DNA from: Siphonodentalium dalli
Lineage: Eukaryota; Mollusca; Scaphopoda; Gadilida; Siphonodentaliidae
Length of the DNA stretch: 64,000 nt
Reading direction: 5' to 3'
NCBI GenBank assembly: GCA_032622095.1
Contig: CP136063.1
Span: forward strand, 15,915,814-15,979,813
In this document: one piece after another, positions 11,732-20,515 of the stretch
Position numbering within the stretch: position 1 is the first letter of the stretch
How the letters are laid out: each line of letters begins with the position of its first letter
Notes under the pieces: model-generated
The model's input: only the letters and a program-made list of their open reading frames with translations
Database searches by the model: none
Told to the model about the DNA's origin: nothing
Made by a program: the position numbers and the translations under genes

Positions 11732-13329
11732 TGTACCTGTAATCGCGAAAGGAGATCAGGTAAGACATTTTGTTTACCCGGCACATGAGATGCATGCACC
11801 AAAATATTGTATTTGAGCGTAACCAAAACCAGATGACGTAGGAGTCGTAGCATAAACACATCTTTCGTAGTTTGGCTATTGATGACTGCGACCACTGCAG
11901 AATTGTCAGAGTGTAAAATAATTTTTTGATTACGTAACTGCTCGCCCCAGACTGCCAGTGCCAATACAATCGGAAATAACTCTAATATTGCAATATTTAA
12001 GCTGCGAATGGCTTCCGGCCATTTACCATACACCCATTTCTTACCAAAAACAATTCCAAAGCCAAGCTTACTAGAGTCTGTCTGCAAATGTAATATATTA
12101 TCTGAAATCCAACGCTCTTCTATAAACATGGTACGGCCATTGAAATGCTCCAAAAAAATCAGCCACATTTCAAGGTCCGCCCGATGCTCCTTATTAAAAG
12201 TGACCCTATGATAAGGCTTAGACACCCCAATTGTCAAATTTATCAAACGACGTAAAAATGTCCGCCCCGGGAGAACACAGCAGGCAAAGTTCAACAGACC
12301 TATAACCGACTGGATTTGACGTAACGTTGCTTTTCTGCTAGCCAAAAGTGCCTCGATTTCTAAACGGCATTTCGTAAGTTTATCCACTGGCAATCGAGTT
12401 TCCTGGTTAACCGAATCAAGCTCGATACCTAAAAATGTAATTGTCGTGAGTGGTCCGATAGTTTTATCAGGAGCCATCGGAATCCCTAACGTATCGCAGA
12501 GCTTGAGAAAAAGTGTCAATGCCCTCTCGCCTTCCTCAAGCGATTCGGAGATCAGCAAAAAATCATCAATCATGTGAGTCATATAGCGAATGTTGAACTT
12601 TGTCTGTGCAATCCATTGCACCGCTGTGCTCACCATCTCAAAAAGAGAACAACTAATACGACATCCCATGGGCAAACAACGATCATAATAATATTGGTCA
12701 CGCCATTTAAACCCGAGGAGGTGGAAGTACTTCTCGTTGATAGGAATATTTCTGTAGGCAGAAAATATATCTGTTTTACTTAACCAAGCGTGGCCCTTAC
12801 ATTTCTTTATCAACTGTACAGCATCCTGCACTGTATTATAATTAACTGCCGCCAAAGAAGGATCAATTCCATCATTCACTGACTTTCCATCAGGGAATGA
12901 TAGATGAAGAATCATCCTATATTGTCCTTCTATTTGCTTGGGAACTACCCCCAATGGGCTAATATGAAAATGTGGCAAGGGTGGCTCTGAAAAGGGGCCC
13001 GCAATTCGATTGGCAGCCAGCTCTTTTTGTAACTTATTGTCGACAATATGAGGTAATTCGTATGCGGACTTTAAATTCTTAGCCTCTAAAGAAGGGACCA
13101 CTCCTTCGCACTGCAAATCAAAACCATTCTGAAAACCTGATATTATATCATATGTCAAAGATGGATCATAGCCTTCAAGAAGTACTTCCAATGCCCTAAC
13201 CTTAACCGGCGTGACCACCTCACTCTTCAGCCCTTCTGCCTGAACCCCCCTACTGGTGCCTGGGACCTCCGGAGGGCTTCCCAAATCTAGGTCCAGAACC
13301 AGATTAGGGAGAACTCCGAAAGGGCCCAT
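11707..13329 (-). CDS. Reverse transcriptase / RNase H of Ngaro-like element
   Basis: 540-residue polyprotein for cDNA synthesis. RT: motif A in SKTDIFSAYRNIPI (D187), motif B in LPMGCRISCSLF (about 220-230), motif C in MIDDFLL (D255, D256; the usual YxDD reads MIDD, as is common in DIRS-order enzymes), then TFLGIELD. RNase H follows: QTDSS (D418), ELFPIV (E450), HSDNSA (D475) and the final NVLPDLLSR (D525). No protease or methyltransferase is seen. The ATG at 13329 overlaps the Gag stop by 26 bases in the +1 frame relative to Gag. The frame is uninterrupted, supporting a young copy. Confidence 0.92.
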   Translation of the reverse strand: MGPFGVLPNLVLDLDLGSPPEVPGTSRGVQAEGLKSEVVTPVKVRALEVLLEGYDPSLTYDIISGFQNGFDLQCEGVVPSLEAKNLKSAYELPHIVDNKLQKELAANRIAGPFSEPPLPHFHISPLGVVPKQIEGQYRMILHLSFPDGKSVNDGIDPSLAAVNYNTVQDAVQLIKKCKGHAWLSKTDIFSAYRNIPINEKYFHLLGFKWRDQYYYDRCLPMGCRISCSLFEMVSTAVQWIAQTKFNIRYMTHMIDDFLLISESLEEGERALTLFLKLCDTLGIPMAPDKTIGPLTTITFLGIELDSVNQETRLPVDKLTKCRLEIEALLASRKATLRQIQSVIGLLNFACCVLPGRTFLRRLINLTIGVSKPYHRVTFNKEHRADLEMWLIFLEHFNGRTMFIEERWISDNILHLQTDSSKLGFGIVFGKKWVYGKWPEAIRSLNIAILELFPIVLALAVWGEQLRNQKIILHSDNSAVVAVINSQTTKDVFMLRLLRHLVLVTLKYNILVHASHVPGKQNVLPDLLSRLQVQCFKQKAP

Positions 13330-14364
13330 TCAACCATTCTTCCCGACGTGGGCACGAAACAAAGCTGTGCGGGAGCGTGCACACAAAGCAAGAATGGTTA
13401 AAATTGCACCCATTACATGGAGAGCCTCTATGGAATGCAAAGCAAAAACCCGGAGGGAATGGGCGTCTCATTGTGTTGTTAAATGGGCCAGCCCGCTGTG
13501 GCTCCGATGACGCTGGATTCCCACTGGGTCCTGCTTTGTGAAAGACTGAAGAGTGAGCCCGAAGAAAGGAATTCAAGTAGAGGGGAAGGTTGGTTGCCCC
13601 CCACGACAGCGTATGGTCCGTCTGCATTAGCATCCGGAACTTACGGTCATAGGCGAGCCAATCAGCCCTCTCCTCCGACATGGTCCTGATATGGCTCTGA
13701 TAAGCCCAGAGAAACAAAGACTTCGCGGCATTCTCCGGCTTTCGCATATAAATTGTCGCAAATATTTCAAAAGCTGTCACCCACTGATTGATATATTGTA
13801 TCTGCTTCAATGTCTTGGGGATACATCGAAGGGTTGGCCCGTCACATCCTGCGTCTAAAGTTACTGCATATTGCGGCTCCATCTGAGCATCAGGCAGCAA
13901 CGAACTGAATTCCACGAACTCATCGGCCCAAATCCTACTTTTGATTTGCCCATTGACATGCATGTCAATGGGTAAGCCTTGGCCGGATACCCTCGTTCCC
14001 AACAATTCATTCGCACCGTAGCCAAAGTTCCCGAATGCATTGGGCTGTTTCCCGACTGATTGTTTCTGCCAGGTGCAGGGTCCACCACCACCACGTTCCC
14101 TGAACTGTCAAAAGTTCCCGTACCTTTTGCTTCGGATAGCAATTTTTCTGCCGAAGCAGTGCTTGGGTTCTTTCCCTTGGCCAGCTTGGCCCGCATCGCC
14201 TTCGCAGCCTCCTCCAGTCGTTTAAGCATTGTGTGGGATTCCATCTCGCTCTCAGACGGGCTGTCATCCACCGATGCCGACCTGGCACGACAAGGCCGAC
14301 CCCTCCGTGGAACCACTTCAGACACCTTCGCCACGCCTCTTGTTTTACGGGTCGCTTTGGGCAT
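13304..14364 (-). CDS. Gag-like protein, two overlapping frames
   Basis: Likely RNA-binding structural protein. The first frame starts at ATG 14364 (an in-frame ATG at 14421 also exists) and encodes a basic, low-complexity N-terminus (PKATRKTRGVAK) and an Ala/Lys-rich helix, then would stop at 13861. The rest of the protein is in the -1 frame, open from before 14005 down to 13304. It has the WADEFVEFSSLL region, a helical domain and a Cys/His-rich end (C-x11-C-x2-C-x3-H-x-C-x2-C pattern around FCFAFHRGSPCNGC...HSCFVC) like the Zn-knuckle end of DIRS/Ngaro Gag. The frames meet at a GGGAAAC heptamer (14047-14053). Either programmed -1 frameshifting makes one protein, or a recent indel broke the gene. 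Confidence 0.8.
14047..14053 (-). promoter_or_regulatory. Putative -1 ribosomal frameshift heptamer
   Basis: On the minus strand the sequence is G GGA AAC, phased as X XXY YYZ with respect to the upstream Gag frame. Slippage by -1 puts ribosomes exactly into the frame that encodes the rest of Gag. The same heptamer serves as a slip site in some retroviruses. No convincing downstream pseudoknot was found by eye, though AGCC shortly downstream can pair with GGCT. Confidence 0.5.
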
Positions 14365-14483
14365 ATTGCGCTGCAAAAATAATGAGAAAGCACCAGTACA
14401 CAGACCAAATTTTGATCCCACCTCAACACGAAAGTACTCTTACCAGGCTTATACCAAATTAACAAACTAACATCATGTAACAT

Positions 14484-15494
14484 CTAGAACGTGCATGTAT
14501 GCACCTAAGCTAAACTAGGGTAACAAGCATTACAGGTATTTTACCCAAAATAGTAAAAATTTGATGACTCGTAATATTGGAGTATGGTTCACCCACTTGA
14601 GGCCAAACTTGATATAAATGTACCGTTTATTCATGAGACTCAATAAACTTGGAAATTGCGAGTTCCAGAATTGTGATACAAAGTGAAAGATAAAATTACC
14701 AAGTCTACTTGATACTTGAGTGACCCTGAACAAAATATATGGTCCAACCAAGATCATCGCTGTGTTTAACCTTTGCGACTACTGGAGCATCATCAATTGG
14801 AAGTTATTCCCTAGGCAATGTTCAAATACTAAGATAAACATCCATCGATGTTGGCCCTAGTATCTGAACTTCCTTCCAACACCCCTCCACCATGAATAAA
14901 CTAATAATAAGCTAACATACCGTAAGTACCTTTGATACTGCCATGCGCCATACGGCAAATCCTATAAGCCCGTAAGTACCTTTGATACTGCCATGTGCCA
15001 TACGGCAAATCCTCTAGCCCGCAAGACCAGATACTACTCAATGACCTGCCAGCTGATGCCAGCCACACCACAAATTAACAACTACCAAACAGTACCTGTA
15101 ATTACCCCATAACCCCCAACAATGCTAACTGGTGACTCGATCGGACAAAATTATGCGAAAGATGTCAATTCCCCACCCTTCCGTGTGAGACCCAGTGTTT
15201 ACCGTGAAACCATGGCCCCCAACTAAGCAATACATGTTTGGACTATATTCAGAATTCATGGAAAACCACCCCATTACTGGTATAAACAGGTCCATGTTTA
15301 ACTTTTGGTATTGCCCTATCCACCTCACCGAGCAAAGAATATGCTTATTTTACCTGTACAAAAATGATTACGCGTATTTTAACTGTACCAACCACAGATT
15401 TTGTGTAAGGCAGCAAAAGGACCCTCTATACCGCGTACCGGAAATAACAAACAGAATGCCCTTAGTGTAGTTATGACCCTGGACGACTTACCCC
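14484..15494 (-). other. Ngaro internal non-coding region
   Basis: No supported gene. It contains a two-unit ~46-bp tandem repeat at about 14931-15020 (TACCTTTGATACTGCCATG in each unit). Confidence 0.5.
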
Positions 15495-16265
15495 TGCCTA
15501 CTGGCATCAACCATCAGAACGCCCTTACTGGCCACGGACGCCCCTATGTAATTACTACCCTGGCCAACTACCCAAAGCTGCGAACTGGAATTAACCATAA
15601 GAACGCCCAAAATAAAAAGCGGTCATTGGCGGACTGGACTTAACCATCAGAACGCCTAAATCTACAGCGGTCATCAGCGTACTGGAATTAATCACCAGAA
15701 CGCCTAATAATGTAATGCCGCCATGAACGCCTCAAACTGCGTACTGGAATTAACCATCAGAACGCCCCTAATACACTTATGCTGGTATTAACCATCAGCA
15801 CGGACTAATAATAACGCGGACATTGACGTACTGGAATTAACCATCAGAACGCCCCTAATACACTTATGCTGGTATTAACCATCAGCACGGACTAATAATA
15901 ACGCGGACATTGGCGTACTGGAATTAACCATCAGAACGTCTAAAAAATAATAAAGCGGTCATTAGCGTACTGGAATTAACCCTCAGAACGCCTAATAATC
16001 TAATGCCGCCATGAACGCCTCTAAACTGCGTACTGGAATTAACCATCAGAACGGCCCTAATACACTCATGCTGGTATTAACCATCAGCACGGACTAAAAT
16101 AACGCGGTCATCGGCGTACTGGAATTAACCATCAGAACGTCTAAAAAATAAAATAAAATTAAGCGGTCATTAGCGAACTGGAATTAACCATAGAACGCCG
16201 AAAATGTCATGCCGCAATGAACGCCTATATACTGCGTACTAGAATTAACCATCAGAACGCCCATA
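15495..16265 (-). repeat. Internal repeat array of the Ngaro element
   Basis: A short core, GGAATTAACCATCAGAACGC, occurs about ten times with spacing 50-110 bp, and larger blocks (AATACACTTATGCTGGTATT, TAATGCCGCCATGAACGCC) are repeated as higher-order units of roughly 250 bp. It is non-coding and lies between the SGNH ORF and Gag. Variable internal repeats are common in the leader regions of retroelements; the function is unknown. Confidence 0.85.
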
Positions 16266-16857
16266 ACCTACTAACGAACAAAATGCCCTTAAATGCCCAC
16301 TGCAGGGGGGAAATTTCCCAAGAAAATAATAAACGTGCATGCAAGTTTATTTGGAGCCCAAGAGTAGTATGTGTTTAAGGGGCCAAAGTATAACCACTCT
16401 ACCGAACTGATCTCGTGACTAAAACGCCCAAGAATAGTGAACATGTCCTCTTCAAATTTTTTAACGACCAATTGTTATTTATAGTAAAAGTTAGCAGACC
16501 TTACAGTGCGATATCGGTGCCTCAGGCGCCCAACAAGAGTCAGCCCGATTATTAACTTTGGACGCAGTTCCCAATGATCACTCTTATCTGGCATTGAGAT
16601 ATAGAGTGAAATTGCCATCCCTGCTATTAATTTTAGCCTCAACCCCCCCCCTTTACTCTTATTATGCCCACCCCAATATTAGGCACCCGATGGGGATTGT
16701 GACTGGGCTTAACTATCAGACCCCCCCCAAGCCATTATGGCACATGCCGCCTTCCAACTGCATACTAGAAATTAACTAAATAGTAAAATATACTAAGCCT
16801 GATACGAACCAAACACCCGATTAGATTAGGCTCGATGTACAACCAATTCAGGGCAAC
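16266..16857 (-). other. Ngaro spacer between SGNH ORF and repeat array
   Basis: No gene is supported. It has C-rich runs (CCCCCCC near 16643 and 16722) and one further degenerate copy of the array core near 16700. Confidence 0.45.
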
Positions 16858-17535
16858 CTAGCGTCGGATAACTACGGGTATACGCCGTAAAAGACAACAG
16901 TCTTTAATACCATGCACCAATGCTGCCCGAATATTACCAAAATACCGGTGATCGCCATCCGGTTTTAAATGAACCCCATCACAAAGTATACCGGGTACCA
17001 ATAAGGCTAACCTACGAAACCTCCAAAACACCACCCGAATGGCCAAATTAACTGACTCTGGCAATTGATCCCGTAACAAACCATTCAACATACTTACTTT
17101 CTCGTTGAATGCTGACACTACACCAGGATCCGAAGAAAATACTCGACGCTTACCTGGCAACATGATGGAAGTCCTCTTTAAAACCTCACATACCAACACC
17201 TGCTTCACTCCAATAGTTTGCAAGAACCCGAGAAACTTTTTCAAAATCCCGACCACTTCACCTGGTTCCCGACTGGCCAAATCGTTACCCCCCAAATTAA
17301 GCACCACAATAACAGGAGAGTACTGACGAATCCTTTGACAATGACCCTCGTTGATCGACCCCACGCTAAGTCCACCTACACCAAAGCATCTAACCTCCAC
17401 CAAACTCTGATCGAGAGAAAAACAATCGGCAAAATTTTCCCGGAAGGGGACATGAGATTTTTTCGGCAACCTCAAGCAATAATCTGCGAAATTACGAACA
17501 AAACTTGAACCAAAAATCAACACTTTGACACACAT
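16858..17535 (-). CDS. SGNH/GDSL-type hydrolase ORF of Ngaro-like element
   Basis: 225-residue protein with the block pattern of SGNH esterases: block I VLIFGSSFVRN (nucleophile S11 in the GDS-like GSS), a block II Gly in FGVGGLS (about residue 54), block III LGGND (N84), and block V DGVHL (D186, H189). Family members hydrolyse esters; in Ngaro retrotransposons an ORF of this kind has been described and its substrate is unknown. It is the first ORF in the element, starting at ATG 17535 about 90 bp inside A1, and separated by 2.4 kb from Gag, so it may be translated from the 5' end of the genomic RNA. All four catalytic blocks are intact. Confidence 0.85.
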   Translation of the reverse strand: MCVKVLIFGSSFVRNFADYCLRLPKKSHVPFRENFADCFSLDQSLVEVRCFGVGGLSVGSINEGHCQRIRQYSPVIVVLNLGGNDLASREPGEVVGILKKFLGFLQTIGVKQVLVCEVLKRTSIMLPGKRRVFSSDPGVVSAFNEKVSMLNGLLRDQLPESVNLAIRVVFWRFRRLALLVPGILCDGVHLKPDGDHRYFGNIRAALVHGIKDCCLLRRIPVVIRR

Positions 17536-17624
17536 GGCGTAGGGGACTTCACACCTTTAAATTACGCTGACTAACTGTACTCACCTCGCAAATTGTCGAA
17601 TAACACACAACAAATTAAAAGATA

Positions 17625-18033
17625 AAATTAAAAGATTTCGATAGACTCTACTGACGCTTCAGGCTTTAGACAAAGGAACAGATTCCTGGAGACTAAAAGA
17701 CGCTCTTGGCACTGACCTCGGCGATCCGCGGTATCTGATTGGCCGGCAGCTTACTCTTTCTCGGGGAGAAATGAAACGCGATATTTGATTGGCTGGCGGC
17801 CGTCTGCGCTTTCGGAGCGCAATTTTGATTGGTTGACACTCGAAAACGTAAACACTTCTTCTCAGCTGACTGTATGCTATTGACAAATACTGCTCCATTG
17901 ATATTTTAACCGGCATGAATGAACATGACTATGTATAACCCGGATATACGATAAATGGAATCTGAGGTACCCAGTGGCATTAAATCACACTTATCCATCC
18001 ACAACGTAAAAGCTTTTACAAGTAAAATTACCT
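17625..18033 (-). repeat. Ngaro terminal repeat A1
   Basis: About 408 bp forming the 5' end of the element, >99% identical to A2 by eye. It holds the likely promoter (see the CCAAT boxes). Confidence 0.9.
17737..17832 (-). promoter_or_regulatory. Triple CCAAT-box cluster in Ngaro A1
   Basis: Three CCAATC boxes read in the element's sense direction, at 17832-17827, 17792-17787 and 17742-17737 (each GATTGG on the plus strand), spaced 50 and 40 bp. They lie in A1 upstream of the SGNH ORF, the right place for an RNA polymerase II promoter. A TTATACATA stretch is upstream near 17935. The same cluster is in A2 (9113-9207). Confidence 0.5.
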
Positions 18034-18034
18034 T

Positions 18035-19047
18035 CAAAATTACAACCACATATACAAAGTTACAAATACATGCTTTCACCCGCACCTGTGCTTACGAGAG
18101 GACGGTGGGGGAATAATTATCAGAAGCACAACTTGGCATTCAAACCTTCGGAGACTCAGCGACCAACAGTCTGGCTTCAGCTGCTTCCTCATCCGCCTCG
18201 CACCACACAACCAGGTCAACAGGTTCTGACACCCGCACATGAGTGGAAGGCGGGCATTGCACCATCGAGAGCTGTTGAGCCCCAACCGACCTTAAGCCGA
18301 CGTGCTGACATTGCACCCTTCCTAGATTTGAGCCAGTAGTACAGGCCCGGAATACAACATGCTAAGGCAACTGGAGACCATGCAAGCATTAAATAGGACA
18401 TTATGTACAACTATTCACAACTCGAAACAACATATTTACATATCAGTGCACAAAATCACACAGATAAATCAAGGTAAGTCTTCTCGGTCGGTGGTGGTTC
18501 GGAATAGGGATGGGGCTTCGCTTCTTGCTTTGGTTGTACCCACCTCATGTACAGTAAGATACACATACTGTGCATGGGCATATGTCAATATCACAAACCC
18601 TACACACGCTCTTCATCGAAATTATGGTTTTCAAAAGTTGATTGTAGGAGAGGGCCGACAGCCAGTTCAAATCACCCTAAACTCCAAACTTAGTTGCACG
18701 GAATTTTGTGACAACTGCTCTGATATCCTGTGGATAACGATAAGGTATCTCGTAACTACATATAATCATATGTTCTCATGTGACTTATTATCATGTGATT
18801 AATGATATGATATCCTGTGAATAATGATATGGTGGCATGCGGCCAATGATAAACCTTAATATGATCAAGCTCCTGTGACTACACGGTATATGAACTCATG
18901 TGACTTATGTTATGGGCTACTGTGACTAATGATTCCCACTGTTCATCTTAGTTGGAATCAAACTGGAACAAAGTTTCTATCAACCTCAAATTTCCAATTA
19001 ACAAAACACATGTTGGTCCATCTGTAGAAGAGGTGGTCACCCGCACA
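18035..19047. other. Spacer with loose tandem repeats
   Basis: No supported gene; open frames here show no domain pattern. Between about 18730 and 18945 the motif CATGTGACTTAT / CTGTGACTAATGAT recurs five or six times with irregular spacing. Confidence 0.45.
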
Positions 19048-19352
19048 TAGACCAGAAACAACACGACGGAATTCATGTTAGACCGTGTACATTGTGTACA
19101 TGTAGACTGTGTAGTCAACTATCGTTTTCTGAATGGTGCTACTAAATAAAACCACATAATTCGACGCATGTTACACATGTAATTCAACAGAATACTGGAT
19201 TTCTGCCGTCCTTTGTTTGACTTAAAATCGATCGATCGATACCGGTACGCAATAAATCCATACCGTGAACTATATAATTTACAGTTATGCTGTATTAACG
19301 GACTTTTGTTAAAATTAGTTCAATTTGCCGCTTCGCGAGATATACAACTAAT
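19048..19352 (+). repeat. Relic of a zinc-finger 5' flank
   Basis: Copy of 3406-3712, the region just upstream of the zinc-finger ORF, with few substitutions. It stops at about 19352 and is followed not by a finger ORF but by the terminus of the fold-back element. It suggests a third finger locus once stood here or a flank was duplicated. Confidence 0.8.
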
Positions 19353-19355
19353 ACG

Positions 19356-19621
19356 TAGACCCAGTTGAGTCACATACATGATATACACATGTATGAGACT
19401 CAGATCTCGTCAGTAGTGGCCGGATCTGATGCTCATACCTTTTCTAATTACAGGCGACAAAGGACTCCTGGTCGCAGATTCTGCTTGGTTCTCTTATTAT
19501 GGTGACAATAAAGACAAGATTCCACCAAAAGTTCCGAAATCCGCGCCTTCATGAGCTAAAATAAAGACTTTTGTCATTTGTGCAAAAGAAATTGTTGTCT
19601 GTCTGTTTACGGAAGCGATAT
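19356..19621 (+). mobile_element. Solo ~266-bp terminal module of the fold-back element
   Basis: Starts TAGACCCAGTTGAGTCAC and ends CGGAAGCGATAT. Near-identical to 28284-28558 and, inverted, to 35433-35646. It contains AATAAAGAC sequences and a small hairpin (GAGTCACATAC ... GTATGAGACTC). Non-coding. Confidence 0.8.
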
Positions 19622-19734
19622 TGTATTCAGGACTCCTCAGTAAGTCAACGAACTCAAAATATCAGTATCTGCTAATTTCTACAAAATAGTCTGACACAAA
19701 TCTGACAATTAATTGGGAAACTCATTATTTAGTA

Positions 19735-19990
19735 TTCGAAATAAAATCCATATTAATTGATAGAAGCTTTTCCGGACATAGGTCTTCAGTTCATATCTAT
19801 TATTGTATACCCACGCAACTATTTAAAAATTTGTATTGTCCCAACTCGGAAACCACTAGCTCCTGAGACTATACTAAAACCCATTAGATGTTTTTGTGCT
19901 TGCACGGCGTTCTGTTCGTGTGAGGGGGGCGGTCGGTGTACGAACGAGCTGACACATTTAAAATTTGTTATTTAAAGAGATAATCCATCT
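19735..19990 (-). mobile_element. TTAA MITE, partial, with internal insertion
   Basis: End half of the ~525-bp MITE. It is interrupted between about 19833 and 19957 by ~120 bp of unrelated, GC-richer sequence containing GTGTGAGGGGGGCGG. It abuts the next copy head to head, sharing TTTAAAG at the junction. Confidence 0.75.
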
Positions 19991-20515
19991 TTAAAGATGG
20001 ATTATCTCTTTAAATAACAAATTTTAAATAGTTGCGTGTGTATAAAATAATAGATATGAACTGAAGACCTATGTCCGGAAAAGCTTCTATCAATTAATAT
20101 TGATTTTATTTCGAATATTAAATCGGGCCCATTTATGTTACTATTTTTAGAACCGACCATTCGGATGAGACCGTATTGCGATATAGAGCACTGGGCTGTT
20201 CCTACGGCTACGCAACGAATGTCAAATGTCACAGATTGGTTGTTTGTACTGTTTTGTTCCACAGATATAAGCGATGAGTATAATTAACGTTTATTTGTGA
20301 CAAAATTGCACAATATAATTTCTGGTCTCTGTTAACAGTAACCAATATTGTTCGTTAGCTGAACAAACACACCTTTTTAGACCAGAAAATATTCGAAATA
20401 AAATTAATATTAATCGATAGAAGCATTTCCGGACAGGAGTCTTCGATTCAGATCTAATATTTTATACCCCGGTAACTATATAATACATGTTTACAAAGAG
20501 ATAATCCACCTTTAA
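19991..20515 (+). mobile_element. TTAA MITE, full length
   Basis: A 525-bp copy bounded by TTAA with AGATGGATTATCTC and GAGATAATCCACCT ends. Non-coding. It serves with 1728-2255 as the reference copy. Confidence 0.85.

Larger units (their letters stand above)
8430..18034 (-). mobile_element. Complete Ngaro-like tyrosine-recombinase retrotransposon
   Basis: A 9.6-kb element read from 18034 down to 8430. In the element's own direction it runs: A1 (18033-17625), SGNH hydrolase ORF, a non-coding block with internal repeats, Gag-like ORFs, RT/RNase H, tyrosine recombinase, then B1 (9624-9403), A2 (9402-8997), a 345-bp spacer and B2 (8651-8430). The A1 ... B1 A2 B2 split direct repeat is diagnostic of the PAT/Ngaro branch of DIRS-order elements; they integrate a circular DNA through a tyrosine recombinase and make no target duplication. 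No methyltransferase ORF (typical of DIRS1) is present, and an SGNH ORF is, which fits Ngaro. A1 and A2 differ at about three positions and B1 and B2 look identical, so insertion is recent. The B1/A2 junction matches the two outer ends across a shared CTT core. Confidence 0.88.

Noticed and set aside
15495-16265. Regularly spaced short repeats resembling a CRISPR array
   Set aside because: The sequences between cores are themselves repeated, spacing is irregular and the block lies inside a eukaryotic retrotransposon.
17659-17916. 85-codon frame identical in A1 and A2 (also 9031-9288)
   Set aside because: The identity follows from the near-identical A repeats; no domain, and it overlaps the probable promoter.
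18070-18339. Frame rich in Pro and Ser downstream of the Ngaro end
   Set aside because: No domain, no partner, frames open on both strands; likely chance.
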